Positions 24,811-33,573 of a DNA stretch of 37,545 nt are shown piece by piece. The translations under genes and the position numbers were made by a program. Position 1 is the first letter of the stretch; each line of letters starts with the position of its first letter. This DNA comes from Chloroflexota bacterium (GTDB lineage: Bacteria; Chloroflexota; Anaerolineae; Promineifilales; Promineifilaceae), in the NCBI GenBank assembly GCA_018004935.1, contig JAGNBF010000045.1, positions 19,838 through 57,382 on the forward strand, written 5' to 3'. The notes below the pieces were generated by a model, which worked only from the letters and a program-made list of their open reading frames with translations, was not told the DNA's origin and searched no databases.

Positions 24811-26394
24811 ATGAAAAAACGACTTTTTACCTTTTCTCTTATCTGGGTGGTGGCGTTGACGGGGGCCGTCCTGTGGCTGAACATGATGAGCGGGGAGAGT
24901 GGGGTTGAGAACGCGGCCGCGGCGCCCCAAACCGTCACCCTCAATAGCCCCATCCCCTTCACCGCCACCTGGCAAACGGAAATCGTAGACAACAGCGGTT
25001 CGGTGGGTCTCAAAGCCTCATTGGCTACTGATAGCAACGGCTTTCCCCACATCAGCTACGAAGATTTTATTGGCACCCCGGCCCAACGGCTGAAATATGC
25101 CTACTGGGATGGCTCTGGCTGGATCAGCCAGACAGTCGCCATCTCCTCAAACCTGGGCACAGCCGATGTCACCTCATTGGTGATTGACGCCAATGATTAC
25201 CCCCGCATTACCTATCAGCAAGGCCCCCCCCTCTTCCGTCTGCAATACAGCAAATGGGATGGAACCCAATGGCTTCTTTTTACGCCCGTTGACAATGGGA
25301 TCAATGGAACCCACAGTTCATTGGCTCTAGATAACAACAACAATTCCCACATCAGCCATATCAACAATAATGGTCAGGGGCTTATGTACACCTACTGGAA
25401 TGGATCGGGCTGGGTAACGGAACTACCCGTTGTTGGCCCGGCTAATTACACGGCATTAGCTATGGACAGTAATAATAAGCCCCATATTGTTTATTGGCGC
25501 CCCGATGATTTTAGCCTTAACTATGTGTACTGGAATGGGGGAGCCTGGAATCAGGTTCCCCTGGCTGTGATTGGTGATAGTAATTTCACCTCGGCGTTTT
25601 CTCTGGCTATTGACTCAAATGATCATCCACATATCAGTTATGCCAATGCCACAGACAACTATCTGCATTACACCTATTTCACCGGGTCGGGGTGGAATTA
25701 TCAACAGGTTGCTCTACTCGACCCGCTTTCCTGGCATAACGATCTGGTGTTAGCCGATGATGAACCGATTATCAGCTACTACGATTCTGCCAACGGCCTG
25801 ATGGTTGCCACCTTGGCCGGTTCTGGTTGGGTGTCAACCGTCGTAGATAGTAGCCCCAATGTGGGACAATACAACAGCATCGCCCTGGACATCAATGATC
25901 GCCCTATGATTGCCTATTATGACGCCACCCATTCGGCTCTGAAATTGGCCCGTCAGGGGGTAAGTCAGGTTGTTCCCAGTGGCGGGGGTCTGTTTGAACC
26001 GCTTGAGGGGGTGACGGTGACGTTTCCCGCCGGGACCTTTGCCGAAGATGTGGTTGTTAGTTATACCGGCTTTGAACCTACCGGGACCGTGCCCCATGTG
26101 GGGGTGTTCTACGAAATGACGGCCCAATTGCGGAGTACAGGCGATCCGGCGAATCCGCTTATGCCCTATAGCCTGGAATTGGTTTATGATGAAGGGCAAT
26201 TGGCGGCTTGTGCCCCGGAGACCATGATTGGGCTGTTCCGTTGGGATGGCAAAACCGGGTTGTGGGGTGGCAAAACCGGGTTTACTGTTTTGCCGGAGGA
26301 GAACATGGGTACGGGGGTGAGTATGGAAACGGGGGTGTTTGCTCTGTTGGGGCCACCGTGTCCACTCTTTTTGCCGCTGGTTTTACGGCCATAA
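24811..26394 (+). CDS. Secreted seven-repeat beta-propeller-like protein
   Basis: Protein of 527 residues; AAGGGAG precedes the ATG. The N-terminal signal (KKR, hydrophobic span) is followed by seven related repeats, each with a D-x-N-x-x-P-H-I-S-Y core: DSNGFPHISYED, DANDYPRITYQQ, DNNNNSHISHIN, DSNNKPHIVYWR, DSNDHPHISYAN, ADDEPIISYYD and DINDRPMIAYYD. Seven such blades suggest a closed seven-bladed propeller; the Asp/Asn-rich loops may bind calcium. Residues about 390-510 form a further beta domain beginning VVPSGGGLFEPLEG. The end, LFLPLVLRP, matches the end of the protein at 17760. The function is unknown; surface binding is likely. Confidence 0.75.
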   Translation: MKKRLFTFSLIWVVALTGAVLWLNMMSGESGVENAAAAPQTVTLNSPIPFTATWQTEIVDNSGSVGLKASLATDSNGFPHISYEDFIGTPAQRLKYAYWDGSGWISQTVAISSNLGTADVTSLVIDANDYPRITYQQGPPLFRLQYSKWDGTQWLLFTPVDNGINGTHSSLALDNNNNSHISHINNNGQGLMYTYWNGSGWVTELPVVGPANYTALAMDSNNKPHIVYWRPDDFSLNYVYWNGGAWNQVPLAVIGDSNFTSAFSLAIDSNDHPHISYANATDNYLHYTYFTGSGWNYQQVALLDPLSWHNDLVLADDEPIISYYDSANGLMVATLAGSGWVSTVVDSSPNVGQYNSIALDINDRPMIAYYDATHSALKLARQGVSQVVPSGGGLFEPLEGVTVTFPAGTFAEDVVVSYTGFEPTGTVPHVGVFYEMTAQLRSTGDPANPLMPYSLELVYDEGQLAACAPETMIGLFRWDGKTGLWGGKTGFTVLPEENMGTGVSMETGVFALLGPPCPLFLPLVLRP

Positions 26395-26429
26395 ATTTAA
26401 GCCCTACGAAGGGGTAGTAATTCGTAACT

Positions 26430-26526
26430 ATTAAGGGTTCGTAAAAATATAACTTCCCGGTTTAGACCTGACAGGTTTTCGGAAACCTGTCAGGTCTTGA
26501 CGGAACTTAATCTTTTACAGGCCCTA
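26430..26526. repeat. Family B palindrome, inverted orientation
   Basis: Contains ATAACTTCCCGGTTTAGACC, then the palindrome around CCTGACAGGTTTTCGGAAAC, then GACGGAACTTAATCTTTTAC. It lies between two convergent genes, where the long stem could act as a two-way terminator, although there is no clean T-run. Other copies are at 14841, 16495 and 24705. Confidence 0.7.
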
Positions 26527-26557
26527 AGCCTCTCGGGGGCTGAGCTTAACGGCTTCA

Positions 26558-27295
26558 TTAATTTTTCCCCGATTTTTGTAATTCCCGCGGCCGCGTCCGA
26601 AAAAAGTAGTAATCTACCGACGTAAGGACAGACACTGTCCAGGCTATACCCAAACCATATCCCCCCAGAATATCGGTAATGTAGTGGGAGCTAAAGTACA
26701 GCCGAATCCAACCCGTGATAAACATCCAGGCAAGCGCGGCCGCGGCGATGAGAATGCGTAAGGTCTGGTTTTTGATATGAGAGATGTAAAGATAAAGCAA
26801 AGTGCTGGCAAAGGCGATATAAGTCATGACATGCCCACTGGGAAAGCCAGGGAGAAGAATAGAAAAGACGGTGCGGATTTCTCGCGGCCGCGTGCGTCCC
26901 AGCAAAAACGTAACCGTCAGCCACAAAAGTTCCACTCCCGCCACCGAGGTAAACAATAACCAAAAATGGCGAAACTGCCGCTTAATTAGCCAATAACTGA
27001 GCAAAATCATCGTCGCCAGAGAAAGCCCCATATTCCCCAGATTACTCGCAAACTGCACAATCGTCGTAAGCCACTCCGGTGTCCCCAGCCGGTACGTCTT
27101 AAAATAACGCAACACTGGTTCATCCCACAAAGAAAACCAGACGCGGCGACGATAACTTGCCCACATGCTCAAAAAGAGCGAAAGACCAAAACCTATGAGC
27201 ACCAGCGCCAGACCTTTGTGCCGCAGAAAAGGAGAAACAGCCGGACCATCATGCAAAGCCAATGGTTTGGGGAGTGTGGGCAAGGGTTGATTCAT
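26558..27295 (-). CDS. PAP2-family membrane phosphatase
   Basis: Integral membrane lipid phosphatase of 245 residues. The ATG at 27295 has GGAGG eight bases upstream; an in-frame ATG five codons earlier has none. There are six hydrophobic spans. The three PAP2 motifs are visible: RP at 136-137, FPSGH with the active histidine at 155, and R198-x5-H204-x3-D208. In the first motif (KX6RP) the lysine position is Thr129, an unusual substitution. Family members remove phosphate from phosphatidate, phosphatidylglycerophosphate or undecaprenyl diphosphate. It is divergent from a diacylglycerol-kinase-like gene about 700 bp away, so lipid phosphate turnover is a shared theme. Three GCGGCCGC sites lie in this short gene. 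Confidence 0.88.
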   Translation of the reverse strand: MNQPLPTLPKPLALHDGPAVSPFLRHKGLALVLIGFGLSLFLSMWASYRRRVWFSLWDEPVLRYFKTYRLGTPEWLTTIVQFASNLGNMGLSLATMILLSYWLIKRQFRHFWLLFTSVAGVELLWLTVTFLLGRTRPREIRTVFSILLPGFPSGHVMTYIAFASTLLYLYISHIKNQTLRILIAAAALAWMFITGWIRLYFSSHYITDILGGYGLGIAWTVSVLTSVDYYFFRTRPRELQKSGKN

Positions 27296-27324
27296 GAACT
27301 GTGCCTCCATATATAGAGCTTAAG

Positions 27325-27570
27325 ATAATGATTTTGGGTACGGGCTGGCCTTGTGCCTGCCCTGACACAAGAGGGCAACCACCAGGGTTGCCTGTACAGC
27401 CAAAATCTTTTTCTTGAAAACTATAGTTTCCACCAAACCTCTCAAGACGGAGAGAAGTGGTTTCAACCTAACATGAAGCACCAGCCAATCCAATATATCT
27501 GGTCACAAAATGCAGGTATACAAAGAGGTACAACTGAGTTTGCGGTAGCCGGTCTCCCGACCGTATCACC
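27325..27570. repeat. Family C (inverted) and family E repeats in the PAP2/lipid-kinase spacer
   Basis: 27325-27425 is family C in reverse orientation. 27546-27570 has GTAGCCGGTCTCCCGACCGT of family E. The rest of the spacer (27571-27993) is AT-richer, has no convincing gene, and contains no repeat that I recognise. Confidence 0.6.
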
Positions 27571-27993
27571 CGTTGTTATCCGGTAAAGCTCACCTCTCAG
27601 ACTACCCATTAAAAACGCAAAACAGAGGCAATCCCCAGTACCCGAGCGTCCCTTCTCCCTGGCCTGACAAACAAATATATCCCGATTTATATCCGTTTCT
27701 TGTACACGAGCAGATAGGAATAAAGCGGCCAATTGCTTACTATGCCAGAAAGGGGCATGACCCGGTAACGATTCAGGTGATTAGGGTTCACTCAAGATTA
27801 ATTTGACCTTTTTCAGTGGAGTCACCCATTTAATCCTCGATCTAACAGGAACAGGTCAGGATAAAGAAGAAAGAACTGCCGTTTATAGAGAAGTTCCTCA
27901 CAAACCGAGGTGTGCCGTGATAGATGCAAAGGCTATTCCCGGGAACATCATTTCCCGGTTGACCGGCTCTTTTTACAGCGGAGGAACAGTAAG

Positions 27994-28959
27994 ATGCAAG
28001 CAACCTTGATATTCAATGACAGTGCCGGAACCATTGGTAGAACCAATGTAGAGACGTTGTTAGAGGCTTTACAAGAGGCTGGTTTTCAGCCCGTCTACAC
28101 CCCCACACAAAACGAAGAGGAGTTAGATCCTATCCTGGCCGCCACTGAAGAAGCCGGGGGGCTGGTAGTCTCGGCAGGGGGTGATGGAACGGTTCGGGCC
28201 ATCATCACCCGACTCATCGGCAAAGATATTCCCCTCAGTATTTTGCCTTTAGGTACGGCCAACAATATCGCGGCCGCACTCGGCATTCAGGGAACCCCTC
28301 TGGATATCATTGCCCGCCTGCAAACACCCCGCCCCTTCAGCTTTGATGTGGGGCAATTACATTCTCCCTGGGGTACAGATTATTTTCTGGAAGGGGCCGG
28401 TTTTGGTTTCTTCGCCGATATCCTCACCACCTATGAGCCGGAAAAAGGTAAAAGCATCTGGCGTGGCTTACAGGCTTTCACTAATACCTTGCTAAACGGA
28501 TATGTCCACGAAAGTTGCCTGTACTTTAACGGCGAAGAATTGCCCGGTAATTATCTTCTGGTAGAGGTACTAAACACGCCAGCCATAGGGCCGCGTTTAC
28601 GCTTTGCCCCCAATGCTCACCCGGGTGATGGCTGGTTAGATATTGTGTGCATTGAAGCCAGCGACCGGGAAGGGTTACTGCGTTATGCCGCCAGTCTCAT
28701 CACTGAAGATCTGGAAAAGCTAGAGACGGTAACCGTGCATCAGGCCAAAGAGATGACCTTTACCTGGAATGGTTTTCCACTCCATATTGATGCCGAGTTG
28801 CGGCCGCCGCATATCCATGACCAACAGGCGACCCAGGACTCTCCCTGGGGGTCACATCCCTACCTGCCCCATGGTTCCTCGCGTACTTTGACCATCCGCG
28901 TCATTCCTCAGGCCATTAATCTGTGGTTACCTCCTCTTGAGGAAACAGCGGGTTCCTGA
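27994..28959 (+). CDS. Diacylglycerol kinase-like lipid kinase
   Basis: Lipid kinase of the DagK/YegS/sphingosine-kinase catalytic family, 321 residues. ATG 27994 has GGAGG at 27980-27984 and is preferred over an in-frame start at 27910. Nucleotide-binding motifs are GGDGT (62-66) and PLGTANN (85-91), with FNDSAG near the N-terminus. The C-terminal beta-sandwich shows LEGAGFGFFADI and the D-G-W-L-D-I motif typical of the family. Likely reaction: ATP-dependent phosphorylation of diacylglycerol or a related lipid at the inner membrane face. It is the first gene of a same-strand group with a PHP hydrolase and a glycosyltransferase. Confidence 0.88.
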   Translation: MQATLIFNDSAGTIGRTNVETLLEALQEAGFQPVYTPTQNEEELDPILAATEEAGGLVVSAGGDGTVRAIITRLIGKDIPLSILPLGTANNIAAALGIQGTPLDIIARLQTPRPFSFDVGQLHSPWGTDYFLEGAGFGFFADILTTYEPEKGKSIWRGLQAFTNTLLNGYVHESCLYFNGEELPGNYLLVEVLNTPAIGPRLRFAPNAHPGDGWLDIVCIEASDREGLLRYAASLITEDLEKLETVTVHQAKEMTFTWNGFPLHIDAELRPPHIHDQQATQDSPWGSHPYLPHGSSRTLTIRVIPQAINLWLPPLEETAGS

Positions 28960-29058
28960 AGCATCTCAACTACCAACGGCTCGCCATATGGAGAATTGCT
29001 GGGAGTTATCCATAGATTTACTACACACCCCATTTTTTGTAGGGCTTTGGTGAAGACC

Positions 29059-29847
29059 ATGAGTCAGCTAAATTCCCCTTTAGACATCAGTCGTGACGAG
29101 ATCAATGAGATCAAACGCCGGGGGGCCGTTACCGGTGAGCCAGGCGAACCCCCACCACCGCTCAAAATGAAGGTGGACTTGCACTGCCACACCGAAGCCT
29201 CACACGACTGTATAACCCCGCTTGCTGACATCCCTCAAAAATGCCAGGCAATGGACATTCATGTTCAGGCTATCACGGATCACGATCAAATCTGGGGAGC
29301 GCAGAAGCTACAGGATCTGGTCGAGGCCGATCCTGGTTTGGGCCTGACCATCATTGTGGGCGAGGAAATCTCTACGGCTGAAGGGGAAATTATCGGCTTG
29401 TTTCTATATGACCGCATCGAACCGGGACTTACGGCGGCAGAGACGATAAGCCAGATACGAGCACAAAATGGGCTGGTGCTCCTACCCCATGGTTTCGACC
29501 CGTTAAAACGATTTCGTTTACGCCCGGAAATCCGTGAACAACTAGCAGGGGAGTTTGACATTATCGAAACGTTTAATGCCCGTATTTCGCGGCCGCGGTG
29601 GAACCAGGCCGCTGTAACCTGGTGTGTTCACCATGGCACCCTGATGAGCGCTGGCTCCGACGCTCATCGGCTGGTAGATATTGGAGCCGCCTGGGTGGAG
29701 CTTGACCGCCAACCTATTCACAACCCTTCGACTTTACTCCGCGCCCTCAGGGGGGGCATTCCTACCGGTAACTGGACTCATCCCGTTCAGGCGTTTTTGC
29801 TAAAAACGTGGGAACAATTACGTACACGGCTCCGGAATTCGCTGTGA
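29059..29847 (+). CDS. PHP-domain metal-dependent hydrolase
   Basis: Protein of 262 residues. ATG 29059 has GGTGA five bases upstream and is preferred over a TTG at 28996. PHP motifs in order: DLHCHTEAS (His42, His44), ITDHDQIWG, VGEEIS, LPHGFDP and SDAHR. These supply the His/Asp/Glu set that binds two or three metal ions. The first 35 residues are an unconserved lead, and the last 40 include TGNWTHPVQAFLLKTWEQL, seen in stand-alone PHP proteins. Stand-alone PHP proteins are phosphoesterases acting on small phosphorylated metabolites or nucleotides; the substrate here is unknown. Its stop codon overlaps the glycosyltransferase start by four bases. Confidence 0.88.
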   Translation: MSQLNSPLDISRDEINEIKRRGAVTGEPGEPPPPLKMKVDLHCHTEASHDCITPLADIPQKCQAMDIHVQAITDHDQIWGAQKLQDLVEADPGLGLTIIVGEEISTAEGEIIGLFLYDRIEPGLTAAETISQIRAQNGLVLLPHGFDPLKRFRLRPEIREQLAGEFDIIETFNARISRPRWNQAAVTWCVHHGTLMSAGSDAHRLVDIGAAWVELDRQPIHNPSTLLRALRGGIPTGNWTHPVQAFLLKTWEQLRTRLRNSL

Positions 29848-30611
29848 AAAACATCTCCCCACCCTCCTCAGAACATATCACGGCCATCATCCCCGCCTAC
29901 AACGAGGGGGCGCACATTGGGGCCGTGCTCAATGTCGTCAACCAGGTCAACGAGTTAACCCGGATTTTGGTGATAGATGATGGCTCCACAGATGACACAG
30001 TTACGGCGGTGCAAACATGGCTGGAACAGGATAACCGTGTGGAACTCATCCAATTACCCCATAATAAAGGCAAAGGACACGCCTTATGGACAGCCGCGGC
30101 CGCGGCCGCAACAGATCTCCTGCTCTTTTTGGATGCCGATTTGAAGGGATTACAGCCCTGGCACATTCCACTCCTACTTAACCCGGTGCGCCAGGGAGTA
30201 GCGGCCATGAGTGTGGCCCGGTTTCGTCGCGGCCGCCTCCCCTCAGACCTGGCCCACCTGTTTCTACCTTACCTGAGCGGTCAACGGTGTCTGCGCTGGC
30301 CCTTGTTTAGCACCCTGTTCGCGGCCGCGAGCAGTGGCTGGAGCATAGAAATCGCCCTCAACCTTCATGCCTGGTACAACGGCTACCCGGTGAGCCGTAT
30401 ACCCTGGGAGGGGGTTAGCCATACCCTGCGCCCAGAAAAAAGGCAAGGCTTAAGCGGTTACTGGTCCCATATCCATATGTGGTGGGACATTGGCCGTTAT
30501 CTGGTGCGTTTTAGTCAGCATTACGGTTTGCGGCCGCGGGCCACTGCCCATCCCCTCATACACCAGCATACCCCCTCACCCACTTCCCCCCAGCAACCAA
30601 TTGGCGATTGA
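29844..30611 (+). CDS. Family 2 glycosyltransferase
   Basis: GT-A fold glycosyltransferase of 255 residues. GTG 29844 overlaps the upstream TGA in GTGA, a usual coupling arrangement; an in-frame GTG at 29808 would give 12 more residues. Motifs: AIIPAYNEG (14-22), VIDDGSTDDT (43-52) and the metal-binding DAD (97-99) in LFLDADLKG. No membrane span is evident, so it is a soluble or peripheral enzyme transferring a sugar from a nucleotide donor, probably to a lipid or polysaccharide. With the lipid kinase and PHP hydrolase in one operon, glycolipid synthesis is plausible by context. Two overlapping GCGGCCGC sites (30096-30109) encode a run of alanines at about 84-89 ahead of the DAD motif. Confidence 0.88.
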   Translation: MKNISPPSSEHITAIIPAYNEGAHIGAVLNVVNQVNELTRILVIDDGSTDDTVTAVQTWLEQDNRVELIQLPHNKGKGHALWTAAAAAATDLLLFLDADLKGLQPWHIPLLLNPVRQGVAAMSVARFRRGRLPSDLAHLFLPYLSGQRCLRWPLFSTLFAAASSGWSIEIALNLHAWYNGYPVSRIPWEGVSHTLRPEKRQGLSGYWSHIHMWWDIGRYLVRFSQHYGLRPRATAHPLIHQHTPSPTSPQQPIGD

Positions 30612-30789
30612 AACAACAAAGCCATTTGTTTTACAATATAAGCAACAGGTTTACCCGCCTGGGTGATTTGTCTCCGGGGGAGCAAAGAACCAACTCTTGT
30701 CGTTTATCCTTGCTCCTTCAACCTACGGTATCACAGGCGTGTTAACCTGCTGTATCGTAGTGGTAGAGTCTTTCTGACTAGGAGAGACA

Positions 30790-31656
30790 ATGATGAATAA
30801 ACGAGTTGTATGGGTAAGCCTCTGCTTGGGTAGCTTTTTATTACTAGTGGGGAGCATGTTTTGGGGTGTACAGGGCACCGAGGGAACGGATACGTGGCAA
30901 TATCTACCCTTGGTAGCGCGGCCGCATCCCTTCCCCATCATCCATTACTTCCAGGCCAATGTCACCATTGCTGACCCTGGCGACACCATTGAATTACAGT
31001 GGGGCACAGAAAACGCCCTACAGGTTACGCTCTATCATTTACTCCCTTCTGGTCAGTTTGGCACCTTCTGGGATGTAACGGGCACGGGTACGATGACCTA
31101 TACCATTAATACCTCCACCCGTAACTTTGAACGGTTCATGCTTTTTGCCACCAATGCTGTCACCCAAACAGCCTCGGCCATGCTCACCATCCCCCTCACC
31201 TGCCCCGATACCTGGTTCTTTTCTCCCCATCCAGACATTTGCCCGGCATATGCCGCTATTGTTTCCCCCGGCGCAGAACAAACCTTTGAACATGGCGTAA
31301 TGCTCTGGGTAGGGGGGCAAGATCGTATTTATGTCCTATTTGACGATAGCCACTACCCCAAATGGGCGTCATTTACAGATGAATGGGATGAAGGCGAACC
31401 AGAGTATGACCCAACCATTACTCCCCCGTCCGGTTATTACCAACCTACACGTGGTTTTGGCCTGCTCTGGCGGGAACAACCAGGAATGCGGGATCGGCTA
31501 GGTTGGGCTACAACCACAGAATCCGGCTATACCACCGCCATCCAGTGGACATCTTACTCCCGGTACAATGATACTTTTATCCGGGCGGCAGATGGGAATG
31601 TCTGGCGATTACTCCCTGAGTTTAGTGGTTGGGAAAAGGTGATTGTAGAACCGTAA
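30790..31656 (+). CDS. Secreted protein with N-terminal YLPLVARP motif, unknown function
   Basis: Protein of 288 residues; AGGAGA precedes the ATG. The signal sequence is residues 1-28. YLPLVARP at 38-45 follows, the same kind of motif that ends the proteins at 17760 and 24811, but here it lies just after the signal peptide instead of at the C-terminus. Residues about 50-135 resemble an Ig-like beta domain (PGDTIELQWGTENA, YTINTSTRNFERF). Residues about 150-288 are aromatic-rich (FEHGVMLWVGGQDRIYVLF, GFGLLWREQPGMRDRLGWA) and resemble repeats with LGWA/LGxP motifs found in cell-surface proteins. Its end is only 10 bases from the end of the convergent M16 peptidase gene. Confidence 0.7.
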   Translation: MMNKRVVWVSLCLGSFLLLVGSMFWGVQGTEGTDTWQYLPLVARPHPFPIIHYFQANVTIADPGDTIELQWGTENALQVTLYHLLPSGQFGTFWDVTGTGTMTYTINTSTRNFERFMLFATNAVTQTASAMLTIPLTCPDTWFFSPHPDICPAYAAIVSPGAEQTFEHGVMLWVGGQDRIYVLFDDSHYPKWASFTDEWDEGEPEYDPTITPPSGYYQPTRGFGLLWREQPGMRDRLGWATTTESGYTTAIQWTSYSRYNDTFIRAADGNVWRLLPEFSGWEKVIVEP

Positions 31657-31666
31657 CAAGGCAGTT

Positions 31667-32941
31667 CTACGCGGGCACATACCACCCGACTGTCCGGTTT
31701 TCCGGGCGCAGGTAGGTAGCACGCACCCGCTCCAGATCTGCCAGCGTAACCTGGCTCAATTTTTCCAGGGCGGTTTCAAACCAACCATAATCACCGATGA
31801 CTGCTTCCGCCATGCCCAACATTTGCGCCTGACCACTGACACTTTCTCCGGCCATAATGAAGGAGGCACGCGCCCGTTTCATTGCTTTATCTAGTTCTGC
31901 CTGGGTAATTGGCTCAGTAGCCAGGCGTTCAATTTCGGCATCCAGAGCGGCTTCAACCTCAGCCAGAGTGCGGCCAGGGCGAGCCACGGCCCCAATGGTG
32001 TACAGGTAGGGGTCAATGGTAGGGCCTAACCCCCCAAACGCGGCCGCGGCCACTCCCGTCAACACCAGCGCCTTATACAAGCGGGAACTTTTGTTCCCCC
32101 CACCCCCACCAAACAATCCCAGGCTACTGCCACCAGAAAACCCGGCATTAAGCAAGGCCATCGGGTAAAAATCAGGGTGATTGGCCGCAGGTGCCCGGTA
32201 GGCCACCGCAATGTAGTGGGTATCACCTGGCCCTTTCACCGTAACACGCCGCTCCCCCCGCTGAGGTGGCTCATGGCGCGTCATGGGTGGCAACGGATCA
32301 CTGGCCGCCAGATGACCAAAATATTCCTGGATTTTAGCCAGCATCTCCGCCTGTTGGAAATCACCCGTCACCACCACCGTGGCATTGTTAGGGGCATACG
32401 CCTGCCGGTAATGGTGGTACAAATCATCCCGCGTCATCACTTCCAGGTCCACTTCATCCCCAATAATTTCGTGATGATAGGGATGAACCCGAAACGCGGC
32501 CGCTTGCAACTCCTCACTTAACACAAAGAACGGCTGATTCTCATACATATGCCGCTCCGAAATAATCACCGTGCGCTCTGATTCCACTTCCTCAGGATCA
32601 AACAAAGCCCCCGTCATCCGGTCAGACTCAATTTGCAAGGCCAATTCCGCCCGATCAGAAGGGAGTGTTTCAAAATAAGCCGTAAAATCAATCCAGGTGA
32701 AGGCATTAAACCGCCCCCCCTCGCGGGAAACCACTCGATCCAACACACCCGCCGGAAAACGGTTTGCTCCCTTGAACATCATATGTTCGACCCAATGGGA
32801 GATACCTGTTAAACCAGGTCTTTCATTACGGCTACCCACCCGGTACCAAACCCAAAAACTGGTTACCGGGGCATGGCGCATCTCTTTTAAGACCACCGTC
32901 AGACCATTCTCAAGCTGTGTTTTATAAACGGGTAAGGACAT
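31667..32941 (-). CDS. M16-family zinc peptidase
   Basis: Peptidase of 424 residues, the single M16 unit size. The ATG at 32941 has AGGAG seven bases upstream on this strand. The inverted zinc motif HWVEH at 49-53 gives His49, catalytic Glu52 and His53, and Glu129 (ISERH), 76 residues on, is the expected third ligand. The rest shows the two-lobed M16 layout, with PNNATVVVTGDF closing the first half. There is no signal peptide, so it is probably cytoplasmic. A glycine-rich stretch (LGLFGGGGGNKSSRLY) fits the flexible part seen before the second lobe in this family. Members degrade short peptides or process precursors. A long leader with a family D hairpin lies upstream. Confidence 0.9.
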   Translation of the reverse strand: MSLPVYKTQLENGLTVVLKEMRHAPVTSFWVWYRVGSRNERPGLTGISHWVEHMMFKGANRFPAGVLDRVVSREGGRFNAFTWIDFTAYFETLPSDRAELALQIESDRMTGALFDPEEVESERTVIISERHMYENQPFFVLSEELQAAAFRVHPYHHEIIGDEVDLEVMTRDDLYHHYRQAYAPNNATVVVTGDFQQAEMLAKIQEYFGHLAASDPLPPMTRHEPPQRGERRVTVKGPGDTHYIAVAYRAPAANHPDFYPMALLNAGFSGGSSLGLFGGGGGNKSSRLYKALVLTGVAAAAFGGLGPTIDPYLYTIGAVARPGRTLAEVEAALDAEIERLATEPITQAELDKAMKRARASFIMAGESVSGQAQMLGMAEAVIGDYGWFETALEKLSQVTLADLERVRATYLRPENRTVGWYVPA

Positions 32942-32952
32942 GGGTGAACTCC

Positions 32953-33018
32953 TGCAAAAATGTAGGGCGATTTTGTAAATCGCTATGTGGACGATTTACA
33001 AAATCGTCCTACAAATTT
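32953..33018. repeat. Family D hairpins in the M16 leader
   Basis: GTAGGGCGATTTTGTAAATC and GACGATTTACAAAATCGTC form adjacent stems between the predicted promoter and the ribosome-binding site of the M16 gene. They are the same stem types as in the 9825-10348 array. Confidence 0.6.
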
Positions 33019-33135
33019 TCATTCCTCTGGATGCGCCAAAGAGCCAGAGGGAACTTCTTCAAAACCACTTGTGAGATTTGTCATACCTGATAGTCAAATA
33101 GCGGCAGGCAAAGGCAGTTTATGCTTCTATTGTTC

Positions 33136-33164
33136 ATTATAGCCCGAATCAGGAATGAGGACAG
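33136..33164 (-). promoter_or_regulatory. Weak candidate promoter of the M16 peptidase gene
   Basis: On the minus strand, a perfect TATAAT (33136-33141) is preceded, 17 bases off, by CTGTCC (33159-33164), a poor -35 box. The start would be near 33128. Confidence 0.35.
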
Positions 33165-33189
33165 GCTCTAGCAGGGGAAACCAGGGCGA

Positions 33190-33356
33190 TTGCATATTCG
33201 GATTTCCCCCACCCCTAACCCCGCCCCCAGGGGCGGGGAACTTTCTAATGTGCCTGTTTTCGAGCGCGGCCGCGCTCGAAAACAGGCAGTTCTGGTATTT
33301 CCCCCTTCCCTTGGGCAGGGGGGCAGGGGGGATGGGTCTTCAACCTGATACCACCA
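33190..33356. repeat. Family I element with a perfect 38 bp palindromic core
   Basis: The left flank has CCCCTAACCCCGCCCCCAGG and the right flank ends GGGTCTTCAACCTGATACC. The core, 33251-33288, is a perfect palindrome with no loop; its left half is TGCCTGTTTTCGAGCGCGG and its centre is GCGGCCGC (33266-33273). The next element (33376-33533) has the same flanks with another core. Confidence 0.85.
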
Positions 33357-33375
33357 CCGCCAGAACAGTCTAACC

Positions 33376-33533
33376 CTAACACCCCCACCCCTAACTCCGC
33401 CCCCCAGGGGCGGGGAGCTTTTTTAGGCGCGGTTTTTCGGGGCCTTCGCCCCGAAAAACCGCACCGTTAAGTTCCCCCCCCCCTTGGGAAGGGGGGCAGG
33501 GGGGTGGGTCTTCAACCTGATACCCTACCGTTG
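33376..33533. repeat. Family I element with a 15 bp-stem hairpin core
   Basis: Same flanks as the element just upstream, in the same orientation. The core pairs GCGGTTTTTCGGGGC (33429-33443) with GCCCCGAAAAACCGC (33448-33462) across a four-base loop. Confidence 0.8.
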
Positions 33534-33573
33534 CCGCAGTGGTTAACCCCAGTGGGATACCCTTAAACACAAC

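Noticed and set aside
17760-26394. LPXTG-type sortase signals in the secreted proteins
   Set aside because: The YLPL-type ends are not followed by a hydrophobic span and basic tail, and no sortase gene is present.
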